From NCBI GenBank assembly GCA_014529385.2, contig CM043944.1:173790740-173845239 (forward strand): a stretch of DNA of 54,500 nucleotides, given 5' to 3'. This DNA comes from Adiantum capillus-veneris (Eukaryota; Streptophyta; Polypodiopsida; Polypodiales; Pteridaceae). Below, in pieces: positions 1-11,319 of this stretch. Made by a program: the position numbers and the translations under genes. The notes below the pieces were generated by a model. The model did not search any database, was not told where the DNA came from, and saw only the letters and a program-made list of their open reading frames with translations. Within the stretch, counting starts at the first letter, position 1; every line of letters begins with the position of its first letter.

Positions 1-1714
1 AGTTTTTTTTTTTTTTTTTTTTTAAGTGTTGGACTTTTAGGCTGTTTTCAAGAGCTTCTAGTGTTCAATTGGCTCTGAATCTGTCTGGGCTTGTCTCACA
101 TAAATTTGTTCATCTCGTCGCGCTCTTCGACTATCGTGTGATGCAAAAAAATCATATCCTACTCGGATTTTCCAAAAATCAACGTGCAAGTTGGCAATTT
201 CTTAAAAAATGATGTAAAACAGACATTTCTTACTTTTTCCTTAATCTACGGGCTCGAACGGGCATTAAAACCATGGAATCTAAAAATACTCAGAGAACCA
301 ATGTTTTTTATTGTGTTAAGGACTGCATTTCCTACATACAAAACTTTCTCAAAATCTCACCCTAACACCTTCAAAAGTGGCTTCCAAGGAGTGCCCTTGA
401 TCAAAAATTGAAACTGAAGGAAAACAATCAGAATGAACTCCTAGACTGTGTACAAACTTTAAAATAACCAAAATTTCCTTTAAAAAAAAGTTATTGCTAA
501 AAATTTGAAAATAGACCACCCTTAGACTTCCCACAATGATAGAAATCAAAAGGTTCAAGGAGAGGTCTGGTGTCACAAGTGCATGGTAGGAATCTAATCG
601 AGGCTTATTCCGTCAAGATCTCCTATACTTTATTATGTCTTCTCATGTACAATCTTACCAAACAAAAACAAACTTACACTTTAAATGACAAAAAAAAAAT
701 TATTTAACTTATCAAACAATCTAAAATATGGTAGACCTAGAGTGCTCTTACACATCAACAAACAAAAAAGTCCAAATTTCTTCTCATTAACTTTGATAAA
801 CATACATCTGTGAACACTTTACAAGGAGTAGTGTGGTCATAGTTCTTACATCCATTCCATGACATGGTATGCTCCTGGGGTGACCTATCACATAAAAATA
901 TCTTTGGTAGGAGTGCCCTCATGTTAGGAAAGAGTGTGTTGCTGCCGATGAAAAGTTTTTGCATTGTCCTACTAGGGATCTCTTCATGTCAGCATAATGA
1001 TTTTTGGTGTAGTGGGAGCCACATTGCCGCTGAGGAGAGCTTTGTGCCACCGTAAAAGCTTCATGTTATGCCAGTTCCTTGAGCCGTTCTTGCAAACAAC
1101 GCCACTCAACTAGCATAGCAAGAGGTCACCTTGTAACAAAAACATGTATGAATTCAACATTTGCAAGCTATATAATGAAGACACTTGTTAAATATATGTT
1201 GTACAAATTTGTAAGTATTTCTATCTAGCTGGGAATAAACAATATAAAAATATACATTAGGATGAGACTACCACCCCTAATAAGCATGGATTTGAAGCAC
1301 GTACCTGCAAGATGTAACAAAGAAGACTGTTTTAGAGGAAAAGTGGTGACACTTGGCCTCTCTAACCTGCAGCCTTTCACTATTTGTGCATAAAAGAAAC
1401 CTTTGTGCCAAGCACTACAAAACAAGTAGAGGCAACACCTTAGACTTCAAAGTTTATGATAAGAAGAACACAATCAAAAGTAAGAAGTATATTGTTACCT
1501 TGCATAAAGGGGTGTTTTATTCAAATATGTGATGGTATTGGCAAGATATTGAAGAATCGTCAACATTCATCTCACGGATGCTACGACATTCCTGGGATGA
1601 CCTCTGCTCACCCTCACGTGCGGCCTTCGATGCAAACGTTGCGAACAAGCAAATATGTATGCATACGATTTGTGATGTCCTTGAGCACCATGGTAGTTGT
1701 TGCATGAGGAAGCA
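1..1714. other. no recognisable gene
   Basis: AT-rich sequence starting with a T tract (about 3-23). Open frames are short, lack recognisable domains and overlap on both strands. I see no LTR end, terminal repeat, tRNA or splice-delimited exon set that I could defend. It could be old decayed repeat or the far upstream part of the Tat-type element that starts coding at 2,457, but nothing in it matches that element's 3' LTR at 7,739-9,259. Confidence 0.5.
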
Positions 1715-1957
1715 AAGGATGAAAAGAGAGAGGGGGGAGGGAGAGAGAGGAACATGGGAGAAGACAAGGGGGTAGTGGGGGAGAGAGAGAGAGAGAGTGG
1801 AGAAGGAGGAGAGAAGGGGGCAGGGAGGGAGAGGGAGGAACATGGGAGGAGAGAAGGGGACAGTGGGAGAGAGGGAGAGAGGGGAGGAGGAGGAGAGAAG
1901 GGGCAGGGAGGGAGAGGAGAGGGAGAAAGGAGGGAGGAGGAAGAGAGAAGAAAGGTT
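1715..1957 (+). repeat. purine-rich GA/GGGA low-complexity tract
   Basis: An almost pure A/G stretch of roughly 240 bp built from imperfect GAGAGG and GGGAGA units, followed by T and G homopolymers. Frames through it give only Glu/Arg/Gly-rich peptides (or Ser/Leu/Pro on the other strand), so it is simple repeat and not coding. Confidence 0.85.
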
Positions 1958-2456
1958 TTTTTTTTGGGGGGAGTTTTTTTTTTTTTTAATTGGACTTTTA
2001 GTGCTTGTAAGTTTAAAAAAATGTCAAAAAATAGTTTTTTGATATGGATATATGTTGGGGGGGAGTTTTAAGTCAAAAATAAGTAAAAATAACTTTTTTT
2101 TTTTAAAGTCAAATTTTGGCTCTTAGTGATCCACGTTTTTGATTATGTGGCCACACCTCTTTACTCCCTTCACTTTCAAAAAGCTAGAGAGAGAAGGTGA
2201 CCTCTTAGGTCCACATCCTACATGTGTCTAAAAAAAAGGCTAGAAAAGCCTACTCAAAACTAGCTTCTTGAATGCCCTTGTCCCCTTAACCCTACACACC
2301 ATTAGCCTTAATCCCTAAAAATTAGGATTCCTTACAAGGCCCATGCAAGGTTCATATTTCTCCTAATGTATAAGAGGGTATACACGCCTCCTTGTAAAGA
2401 AGAAAAAAAAAATTTCAAGTTAAGCAGTGTGTCTTTCTAGCTCTCTCTCAGTAATC
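1958..2456 (+). other. leader region upstream of Tat-type gag
   Basis: About 500 bp with homopolymer T and A runs and no supported frame. By position it should be the untranslated leader of the element whose gag begins at 2,457. No primer-binding site or 5' LTR end is recognisable, and it does not resemble the 3' LTR start at 7,739. The 5' end of this element is therefore missing, rearranged or too diverged to see. Confidence 0.4.
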
Positions 2457-3800
2457 ATGGCAAGTGTAGCATTTCCAACATTTAAAGGAAAGAAGGGGGA
2501 GGATTTGGTAACAGACTTCCTAGATGACTTTGAAGTACCATGTGTAGTGAGCAACAAAGATACGGATGAATCCCGGGTTAGAATCTTTAAGCATCTCATG
2601 AAGCTAGAAGCTAGATCATGGTACAATACACTTCCACAAGCAACCAAGGATGACTGGGAACCCTTAAAAACAGCTTTTAAGAGGCACTTTGGGGGAGGTA
2701 CCACTTCAGAAAAGTTGTGGGACAAGTTGAGAGACTTGAAGCAGGAGGGTCTTTTAGAATATGCCACCTATGAGTCCAAATTTGTGGATTTGTGGGAACG
2801 GTGGGTTGAGTCACTGGCAAGGGGGAAAGCCACACCCGATTTCCAAAAAAAGATCGGTTCACGCATGGCTTATGGCCGCTTCTCAAGGAGAAGGTGAAAG
2901 GTAGATTCCCGGCTACGTACGAGTTAGCCGTTGAGATTGCTCGCCTTAAGGACAAGAAGCTGCGAATGAAAGCCAAAGAAACCAAATCAACAGAAGCAGG
3001 AACATCGCGTTGACCAGCAACTATGACAACCACCATTCCACCACCACCACCGGCTCTTGGGGTAAGAGATGACCAACAAGATATGTTGGCCCATATTACT
3101 GACCAACTGCAGAATTTGTCTGTCCACTTAATACAACAAGGGAGGAGTCAAGAAAGAGATCAAGACCCTGGAAGAGCACGACGACAAAACAGGGAGTATC
3201 ATTGCTACAATTGCGGAGAAGACGGTCACGGTATGTACTACTGTCCCAAACCACGACAAAACTATAATAGAGGAGGTAGGAGGAACCAATTGTCACCCCC
3301 TAGAGAAAGAACACCCCCACCCCGAGCACCACCCCCACCAATACAAATTCTACGTCCACCCCAGACACCACTACAAGCATCCATCCCACCTCTTCCACCA
3401 GCCCCACCACCTGATCGCCCTGTAAACATCATAAGGCTAGAAGAGAAAGGAAAAGCCGTAGTAGTGGATCCACCCAGAGCAAAGGAGAGGGACAAGGGTA
3501 AGGAGAAGGTAACCTTTTTAGAACCACTTGAAGCCATGTCTGTGAAAAGAGTTAGGAGGGAGAAAGCTACACAATCAGATGATGAGAGAAGCATGAGAGG
3601 AGAAACTAGCAAGAGGCCATCCAGGCCACGACGGAAATTGGGCATCACCGACTTCCAGCTAGGGGAAAGTTCTAAGCCCTATGATCTAACATTGGATGTG
3701 GCAGAGCAAGGACCGAAGATTACATGGCCACAGCTGCTACATCTTGCACCAAAAGTAAGGCGACAATGGTCTAAAATGGTAAGTACAAGACGCTCCAAAA
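2457..3800 (+). pseudogene. gag: Tat-type gag polyprotein with zinc knuckle (frameshifted)
   Basis: Gag packages element RNA in cytoplasmic particles. The ATG at 2,457 is preferred over 2,427 because the related minus-strand gag aligns from this Met on (VAFPT at the start in both). The capsid-like part contains ARSWYN, FGGGTTSEKLW and YESKFVDLW, all shared with the copy at 50,492-51,360. The frame is lost at a run of seven A at 2,845-2,851, after which the correct frame continues (LLKEKVKGRF). A TGA at 3,011 follows, then an open stretch from 3,023 with a CCHC knuckle, CYNCGEDGHGMYYC, near 3,200-3,245, and a long Pro/Arg-rich linker. A + strand pseudogene; identity is firm from family comparison inside the window. 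Confidence 0.85.
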
Positions 3801-3829
3801 CAAAGGTAGCCGGAGCAATTTCGGGATGC

Positions 3830-4210
3830 AACATGGATGACATCCTTCCAATTGTCGATGTAAACATAAAAGGAAAGAGGGTTGGAAACACCTACATTGA
3901 TGGAGGTGCACAAATCTGTGTAATGAGCTAAGCTATGATGCTTCGATTAGGGCTCGAGGTTGACAGGCCTTCTCCATGCAAGGCAAAGATGGCAAACAAC
4001 GCAAAAGTAAAGTGTGTGGGTGTGGTAAGTGCCGTGAAAATAAAAGCTTTCAACACTGAGGTAGAGGTAGATGTTTTTGTAATGCCTACTAAGGGGGAGG
4101 GCTATCCACTAATTTTGGGAAGGCCATCGTTGATGGCCATGAAGGCAAAACAAGACTGGGGTACTGGCCTTCTACGCATGACCGGTAAGAAAAGGGAGAC
4201 AATCTACTAG
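3830..4210 (+). pseudogene. retroviral-type aspartic protease, interrupted
   Basis: The processing protease of the element. The active-site region reads YIDGGAQICVMS (about 3,893-3,928), the D-G/S/T-G-A type motif with Gly in the middle position as is common in plant Tat/Athila proteins. A TAA at 3,929 interrupts it; the same reading resumes at 3,935 with the C-terminal part ending in YPLILGRPSL (about 4,099-4,128), the conserved hydrophobic-GR motif. A second stop, TAG, lies at 4,208. The corresponding piece is also present in element 2 (9,274 onwards, YPFILGRPW). It is inactive unless both stops are read through. Confidence 0.8.
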
Positions 4211-4213
4211 GAC

Positions 4214-6448
4214 ATGAGGATTGGCAAGCAGAAGCAAATGAATCTGGAAACATCGGCAGATGAAACCACTAGCGAATCTTCCAGTTCTGAGGAGGAGACC
4301 ACATCCACCGATGAAAGTGACAGTTCCATTGATGTGATGGGTATCATTATGAAGGATCCACAAAGGGTAAGCACAACTGGTGATCCATCACCAAAAGGGC
4401 AACCCAATGAAGAGGAGAGCAAATCACCTGGCCTAGGAGGAAGTAGGTTGAAGGGTATGTTGTCTACGGAATTAACACTTGAGGAGAAAGATAGTTTTTT
4501 GCAAATGTTGATGGGATCTCCTAACCTGTTCATTGACAACTATGAAAGAATCACAGGCATTACAGTGGTGGAACATCATATTAAGCTGAAGGAAGGGGTA
4601 AAACCAGTTGTGCAAAAGCTACGACGATTGGGGGTCATACAAGAAAAGGCACTCTTGGCCGAGGTAAGGAAACTGCTGGAGGCGGGATTCATCTATCCTG
4701 TAGAAAACTCAGAATGGGTGTCACCTGTAGTGGTGACGCCTAAAAAGAATGGTAAGTGAAGGGTCTGTGTTGACTACAAAGCACTAAATGCAGCTACAAA
4801 GAGAGACCACTTTCCTCTCCCTTTCTTGGATGAAATTCTGAATGAAGTAGCGGGTTTTGAATGCTATACCGTCTGTGATGGTTATTCAGGATACTTTCAA
4901 ATACGCATAGCCTTGGAAGATCAGCTAAAAACCACTTTTATCACGCCATGGGGTTGTTTTGCATACAGGGTTATGCCATTTGGTCTCACAAATGCACCTG
5001 CCACATTCCAAAGATATGTCACATATGTTTTTCCGCCGTTCTTTGGAACATCCATAAGAGTGTTCATTGATGATTTTTGTATATATAGCTCCCGTATTTC
5101 ACATTTAGAAAAGGTAACTGAAGGTTTGGCCAGGTTGCAGAGCCTAGGTGGGCAATTAAATGTGGATAAATGCCACATTGGGGAGAGTAAAGTCATTCTA
5201 CTAGGCCATGAAATTTCAGCAAAAGGTATCAACGCCGACCCAAGTAAGGTGTCCGCACTCATAGCCCTACCTTCACCAACGACCGCACGTCAACTGGTCT
5301 CTTTTCTACAGAAGGTGAGGTACTTAAGTAGATTCATACATCTACTATCACAACTTGTTCTACCACTGCAACAACTCACTCAAAGATCAACTTTCACTTG
5401 GGACGAGGAAAGCGAACATCACTACAACAAGGTAAAGGAGGTCTTAGCCACTCTGCCAACTATCTCACCACCTAAGTGGGATGAAAAATTCTATGTTACC
5501 TCAAGTGTTGGTGATGACTCATTGGGGGCTGTGCTACTCCAAAAGGATACGACGACATCTTTCATGAGGCCAATCTACTTCTCTAGTCGAATGATGACAG
5601 CAGGAGAGAAAGGTTTCACCCATGTGGAACACTTAGTCCTAGCTCTTAGATTTGCAACTACAAAGTTGAGGTCATATTTGCTGCCTAAGCAATTTGTGAT
5701 TCTAACCACGGATGAAATATTTCCCTATGTTGTACAACACATGGATGTGTCTGCTAGAATTACTAAATGGCTAGTTCGTCTGCAAGAGTTTGACTACACG
5801 GTACAGGTAGAAAGCACGACAAGGGCAAGTTTGGGGGGACTCATGACCTACCAAGTCTTTGAAGGGAAGGAGAAGCAATCTAAGGAAGGAGAAGTCCAAT
5901 TACCTCCAGTACCACCGATGGTAGAAGGAGCATACTCTCTCTACTTTGATGGAGCCTACAAGCGAGCGTCCGACAAAGCAGCTGCATGCATAGTGGTCTT
6001 TGATGACAAAGGGACAAAGGTATTTTCGTTGGGCCAATTGTTAGACTCACATTCTAACAATGAAGCTGAGTATGCAGCACTAACCAAGGGTCTACAATGG
6101 TGCATCTCACGAGGTGTACAACGTCTTAATGTATTTGGGGATGCTCTACTTCTGGTAAGGCAAGTAAATGGAGCATGGACATGCAAGAATCCTAGTTTAA
6201 GGACTCACTTAAGTGGTGTAAAAACCTTGTTGGGTAAGTTTGAAGAAGTTCAAATACACCATATCCCAAGGGCTCAAAACCAAGAAGCAGATGCCCTAGC
6301 AAGTGAAAGACTACAGGAAGTGGTGGTTGGAGCAATAAAGCTAAAGCTCCCTCTATTTCAAGGCACTGATGCCTTGCCTGACATCATGCATTTTTTGGAA
6401 ACAGGAGAATGCCCATCAGATTTAACAAATGACAGATGCAATGGCTGA
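4214..6448 (+). pseudogene. pol: reverse transcriptase plus two RNase H domains
   Basis: Converts element RNA to DNA. An acidic Ser/Glu-rich linker (4,250-4,330) precedes RT. RT begins near 4,560 with PVVVTPKKNGK; a TGA at 4,757 replaces the expected Trp, and the frame continues with RVCVDYKALN. Catalytic motif VFIDDFCIYS lies at about 5,060-5,090 and LGHEISAKGI follows at about 5,200-5,230. The first RNase H (from about 5,500) has lost its usual first catalytic Asp segment (TSSVGDDSLGAVL). The second RNase H, from about 5,938, keeps all acidic positions: YFDGAY, NNEAEY, GDALLLV and ADALA. This pairing of a weakened and an intact RNase H is known for Tat elements. The frame ends by a frameshift at about 6,440. 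Confidence 0.88.
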
Positions 6449-7710
6449 CGCGGAAGGCCACAAGGTATCGACTCATCAACGATGGTTTGTACTGTAAGGG
6501 TAAGGACCAAATACTCAGGAAGGTCCCTCTCTCTTAGGAAATCACGGGAGTAATTGCTAGTTGTCACGACGGGGTTTGTGGTGGTCACTTTGCCCTAGAC
6601 ATAACAAGTAGGAAAATCTTGCAGGCAGGCTTCATATGGCCTAGCCTCAACCGTGATGTCCACCACTGGTGCAAAACGTGTAAGTTGTGTCAAAAGGCCG
6701 GCACTAGGTCACTTATGCCTGAACCACAGACACCTATTCTCTCATATGGCCCATTTGAAAAATGGGGTATTGATGCCATTGGGCCATTACCTAGGGCCAG
6801 CTCAGGAAAATTCTACATTATCATGGGGGTCGACTACATGATTAGATGGGCAGAGGCTACAGCCACCACTAGAATCATAGCGGTAGAGGTAGCTAAATTT
6901 ATCTACGAGCACATATGCTGTAGGTTTCGCACACCTTTAGAGATCATCTCTGATAGAGGGCCAGGTTTCAGAGCAGACTTGGTAGGAGAATTAATGCAGA
7001 AACTGGGCATTACAAGGAGGCACTCTTCACCATATTACCCTCAATGTAATGGCCTAGTTGAAAAGGTAAATGGAATGGTTTCTAAAATTATTACCAAGCA
7101 GGTAAACAATCATCCTGGAGACTGGGATAAGTATCTACTACCAGCTTTATGGGCCTACAAAACTTCATTTCGTACATCCTTGGGATTCACACCGTGTCAT
7201 CTAGTATTTGGTAAGGAAGCAATCTTGCCCATTGAAGTGCAACTACAAAGTCTCAGAGTAATGGCAAGCCAGCTTCAACAGCCCAACATGCATTTGAAAG
7301 ATCACATCATCAACTTGGAAAGACTGCATCTGGACAGAGAAGAAGCAATAAATTATTATGCAGCACAAGAAGAGCATAGATGGCTTAGTTTTAACGAGCA
7401 TCTCAGGAAAAAAGAATTGAAGAAAGGAATGTTGGTGCTCCGCTACGACAATCGCTTCGACACGCGCAAGGATAAGAAACTCCTACTCCGATGGGAAGGT
7501 CCTTTCATCATCAGGAAAAAGTATGCCAATGGAAGCTACCAGCTTATGGAGGCTGATGGAAAACTTCATAAAACCAGGGTAAATGGATGGAGACTTAAAC
7601 CTTATTTTCTTCGATTTGACCAGGCTCCACCAATTGACATTCCAGATGAGGACACACCATCAGCCGCCACCTCTGACGATAATGATCAAACAGATGAGCT
7701 AGAGACATGA
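6430..7710 (+). pseudogene. integrase of Tat-type element 1
   Basis: Inserts cDNA into chromosomal DNA. The N-terminal zinc-binding HHCC part is visible upstream of the longest open stretch: CHDGVCGGHFA (about 6,565-6,597) and CKTCKLCQ. A TAG at 6,535-6,537 and a frameshift near 6,440 separate it from RNase H, so the long ORF starting at Met 6,619 is only the remainder. The DDE core shows WGIDAIGPLP, SDRGPGF and GLVEKVNG. The C-terminal part has a GPFIIRKKY-type barrel segment and no chromodomain, as expected for Tat. It ends with TGA 7,708-7,710, 28 bp before the LTR. Confidence 0.88.
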
Positions 7711-7721
7711 ATGCCTCTAGC

Positions 7722-7738
7722 AAAAATGGGAGGGCTAC
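7722..7738 (+). other. polypurine tract of element 1
   Basis: The sequence AAAAATGGGAGGGCTAC lies directly before the LTR start TGATGG. It is purine-rich and in the position where plus-strand DNA synthesis is primed. Element 2 has the matching GGGGAGGGCTAA directly before TGATAG at 13,231, which supports both assignments. Confidence 0.8.
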
Positions 7739-8551
7739 TGATGGGGGATTTTCACAAGCCAAGCTCCCATACCCCTCTTCTCTCGTCCCCACCCCATGAA
7801 AACCCCCTCTTAGGGAGGGAGTGATAAAAGGCATTGGAAAAAGTAAGAAAAAAATAAACTCTGATTATGTAAATATATAAGAAAGGTAAAATAGGCCACC
7901 TCATGCCTGCAGGGTAGCCCATCCCCACCTTGCCTCTTTTTTCTTCACTGTTGCCCTGTCGGGTGTCCCTTTTCCTCTCCTCCACTCAAAAGGTCAACCC
8001 CCTCTCTCTTCCCCTTGTCCTTTCTCCTTTCTCTCTCCCCTCAAGCTACCCCACGTCTCACCAATAATGCATTATAACTCACCAATAATGCACCCTAACT
8101 CACATGCAACTTACCCTATCTTCCAAAATAGTATACCCCACCCCATCTTTCTCTCTCCTATCATATCCCATGACCCAAATACCCCCCTCTCTCTCTCTAA
8201 AGGGCGCCATGTCTCTTGTCTTGTAGCTAAATAACCTCCCCCACACTCACACACACTCAGTTTCACTGAAAAAAGGTGCCCACAGACCCATCCCCACCCG
8301 GTGGTTACCTGATTTTTCTTGTGTTCACACACATCTGCACACAGATTCACCTCTGAACACACTCCCCTCTTGTAATTACTTTATTCTCCATGTCACCTCT
8401 CACTTTTTTTCATCAACCCATCTCTCTCTCATGAGACTGCTGTTCTGACACATATACACACAGCTAGACAAGTGGGACCCACAGTCACATGGCCTATGTA
8501 GATAATGATTTCTTCATTTCTAAATTCTAGAATTTCTCCCCCCTCCTCCCC

Positions 8552-8559
8552 TATATAAA
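8552..8559 (+). promoter_or_regulatory. TATA box in LTR of element 1
   Basis: TATATAAA followed by GAGGGGTC, in the LTR about 310 bp upstream of the AATAAA signal. A near-identical core (CTATATAAGGAGGGGTC) occurs in the minus-strand LTR at about 53,517-53,533. Transcription would start around 8,580-8,590. Confidence 0.75.
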
Positions 8560-8861
8560 GAGGGGTCACCATCACACTAAGGACACACACCATCACCAAA
8601 GAGTACACTATGCACTGTGTGTGCCTAGTGCACACACACACACCCACACCCACACCATCACCGCAATCACCATGCTCGTCTTGAGCATGACCTCTACACC
8701 CTTGGGCTATGGAAGATGAAGGGAAACTAAATGAAGGATGATGGCCATAACCCTCATGCGAGTCTTCGCCATCAACTCCCACCTATCCGCCATGTGCTCT
8801 ACCACGCTCTCCCTTCTCATTCCCCTACCCTATGCTCCCCATTTCATCGCCTTATTCTCTA

Positions 8862-8867
8862 AATAAA
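8862..8867 (+). terminator. AATAAA polyadenylation signal in LTR
   Basis: AATAAA about 300 bp after the TATA box inside the same LTR, the expected place for 3'-end formation of the retrotransposon RNA. Confidence 0.6.
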
Positions 8868-9702
8868 GCTTGAGGTTTTGTGAGTATGTTTTCTTGCCAT
8901 GTTTTGCCCATGTGAGGTGTGCGGAATCGCCACCTAGTCTTGTGTTTGGAGTGAGCTTGTGTATGTGTGAAGGGTGTGCGGATTCGCCATCCTTTTGTGG
9001 TGCCTAAGTACTAAGCCGCTATACCCTCTCTCTCTCTCTCTCTCTCACTTGATCTCATTTCCTTCCCTCTTCATCATTACTCCCAAGCATCCATCTCTCT
9101 TGGATGAAAACTTTGTTATGGTGGTGTGTTGTTTGCGTCCTAGCCGCTGAAGCTAGGTGGTGCCCCCTGTTTGCTTTACCATGACAGGCTCAAGGCGCGC
9201 CATTCGGTCCCCGGTGTTTTAGAAGCCGTCGGGGTTCGGGGTTCGCTTTGCTCCCGTCAGCATTAAGAAGGCAGTGGATTTCTATGTCATGTCTACCAAA
9301 GGAAGTGGTTACCCATTTATCCTGGGAAGACCATGGATAATGAAAATGCAAGCTTTGCAATATTGGGAGAGTGGAAAGCTAATCTGCAAGAATAACAATC
9401 ATAAGAAGGTTGTCTTTGACATGAAGGATCAACACCAAGAGGAGCTCCATGAAGAATCATCACAAAGTGAGACAGAGGAAGAGTGGACTGATAGCACTTC
9501 AGAAGAAGAAGGTAGTGGTAGCACTATGGAAGATGAGTCTTCCATTGAAGTCATGGGGGTGAGGTTTAATCCAAACAACCAAAAGATCTCTTGTCAAGGT
9601 TTGGAGGAGGTAGGATCCTAAGAGAACCAAGATTTGGAAGATGAAGGAATGTTAGAAGGTATGGTTTTCTACAACACTTACAAAGGATGAAAGACAGGAG
9701 TT

Positions 9703-9984
9703 CAAAGGTATGTTAAGGAAATTTCCTAGGCTTTTTGCTAAAGACTACACCAACATGCGTGGAGTAGATGCTGTTCAACACAAGATTGAGTTAAAGCCAG
9801 AGGCCACACCTAAAGCTCAGAAGCTACAACGGCTAGGAGTTATCAAAGGTATGTTAAGGAAATTTCCTAGGCTTTTTGCTAGAGACTACACTGACGTGCG
9901 TGGAGTAGATGCGGTTCAACACAAGATTGAGTTAAAACCAGAGGCCACACCTAAAGCTCAAAATCTACAAAGGCTGGGAGTTAT
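9703..9984 (+). repeat. 141-bp in-frame tandem duplication in pol of element 2
   Basis: Two adjacent copies, 9,703-9,843 and 9,844-9,984, each starting CAAAGGTATGTTAAGGAAAT. They encode 47 residues beginning MLRKFPRLFA and ending LQRLGVIK, just before the RT fingers. The copies differ at several positions, so the event is not recent. Element 1 has a single copy of this segment. Confidence 0.9.
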
Positions 9985-10413
9985 CAAGGAGCAGGCTTTA
10001 CTCAAGGAGGTAAGAAAGCTTCTAGCAGCAGGTTCCATTTATCCAGTGGAGAATTTAGAGGGGGTCTCTCCCGTTGTTGTCACTCCCAAGAAGAACGGCA
10101 AGTGGAGAGTGTGAGTGGATTACCGTCCACTAAATGAGGCAACAAAAAGAGATTACTTCCCCCTCCCATTTCAAGATGAGATACTAAATGAGGTAGATGG
10201 CCATGAGAAGTACACTGTGTGCAATGGCTACTCAGATTACTTTCAAATTGATTCGCATTGGAGGATCAGTTAAAAACAACCTTTATCACTCCTTAGGGTT
10301 GTTATTCTTTTAGAGTCATCCCATTTGGGCTGATAAATGCTCTTGAAACTTTCCAACATTTCATGAACATGGTGTTTCAAGCATTCTTTGGAAAGTTAAT
10401 TAGGGTGTTCATT

Positions 10414-10525
10414 GATGATTTATGCATTTATAGCTCAAAATCATTGCATCTACAAAAGGTAAATGCAATGATGATTTATGCATTTATAGCTCAAAATCAT
10501 TGCATCTACAAAAGGTAGAATAAGG
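10414..10525 (+). repeat. 56-bp tandem duplication over the RT catalytic motif
   Basis: Two adjacent copies starting GATGATTTATGCATTTATAG at 10,414 and 10,470. Because 56 is not a multiple of three it shifts the frame after the Asp-Asp motif and by itself inactivates RT. The copies look nearly identical, so this is younger than the 141-bp duplication. Confidence 0.88.
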
Positions 10526-11319
10526 TTAAAAAAAACTTTATGACATGGGAGGTCAGCTCAATCTCGACAAATGTCACATAGGTGAGGATGAAGTGATCTT
10601 GCTCGGTCACAAAGTTTCCTATTAAGGCATTGAGGTGGATCCTTCAAAGGCAAATGCTCTTATTGAGTTACCATCACCCAAGAGTCTTAAGGAGGTCATC
10701 TCATTCATTCAAAAGGTGACATATATGTCACGCTTCATTCACTTAGCCTCAGAGTTACTTCACCCTTTGCAAAAGTTGACACAACAAGTAGAATTTGCAT
10801 GGTTTGATGAGCTTGAACCGTACTTTTGTAACATTAAAGTCATTTTGTCAGAGCTACCAACACTCATGCCTCCTTGTTGGGAGTACACATTCTTTGTTAG
10901 CTCTAGTGCTGGGAAAGAAACAGTTGGTACATTTTTGTTACAAAAAGATCCCCACAGTACCAAGATGCGACCCATCTACTTTGCTAGTAGGATCATGAAT
11001 GCCTTGGAGAGAGGCTACACAGAGGCAGAACTCATGATGCTTTCTCTCATGTTTGCGGTGAGAAAGTTTTGATCCTACTTGCTACCAAAACTTTTGTAAT
11101 TCTCACGGCAGAAAATGTGTTTCCTTGGGTGTCATCTCAAATGAATCTTAGTACTAGGATCTCAAAGTGGATTATGGAGTTGCAAGAGTTCTAGTACTCT
11201 TTCAAGGTATAAGATAGTGTGTGCACAATTGGCAGGTATTCTCACTTATAGAGTACATGAGAAGGAGATTAAGGTGCCTGAAGTAAAGACCCTACCATTG
11301 CCACCACCAAAAAGTATTC

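Larger units (their letters stand above)
2457..9259 (+). mobile_element. Tat-type Ty3/gypsy retrotransposon 1, 5' LTR not found
   Basis: Order on + is gag, zinc knuckle, aspartic protease, reverse transcriptase, RNase H, second RNase H, integrase, polypurine tract, 3' LTR. Integrase after RT/RNase H marks Ty3/gypsy; the additional RNase H just before integrase is the known hallmark of the Tat/Ogre group of plants. Several stops and frame changes (about 2,850, 3,011, 3,929, 4,208, 4,757, ~6,440, 6,535) make it non-functional as it stands. The 3' LTR is complete; a 5' LTR was not seen. The element on the minus strand at 40,059-54,500 has a closely related gag and integrase. Confidence 0.85.
7739..9259 (+). 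repeat. 3' LTR of element 1
   Basis: It starts TGATGGG and ends CCCGTCA, an inverted 7-bp terminal match with one mismatch and the TG...CA signature. It follows the polypurine tract directly. It contains a TATA box at 8,552-8,559 and AATAAA at 8,862-8,867, a coherent U3-R-U5 order. The following base begins the interior of element 2 with no LTR between, so element 1 abuts or interrupts element 2. A 17-bp stretch at 8,476-8,492 recurs in the LTR of the third Tat element. Confidence 0.85.
9265..11100 (+). pseudogene. pol: protease end, reverse transcriptase and first RNase H of element 2
   Basis: The start carries the protease C-terminus (YPFILGRPW, about 9,310-9,336) and an acidic linker. RT starts after a duplicated 47-codon block (9,703-9,984) with PVVVTPKKNGKWRV. 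A TGA at 10,112 replaces the expected Cys, then VDYRPLNEATKRD continues. A frameshift lies near 10,240, a TAG sits at 10,295 inside the fingers region, and a 56-bp duplication covers the catalytic FIDDLCIYS (10,414-10,525). RNase H 1 (from about 10,880) reads SSSAGKETVGTFLLQKD with the first catalytic Asp lost. The protein cannot be made intact. Confidence 0.8.

Noticed and set aside
1697-2071. Glu/Arg-rich ORF over the purine tract
   Set aside because: The frame exists only because the sequence is an A/G simple repeat; the composition is purely repeat-derived.
1-2456. A 5' LTR for element 1
   Set aside because: I looked for the TGATGGGGG start, the TATA core with GAGGGGTC and the CCCGTCA end; none is present upstream of gag.
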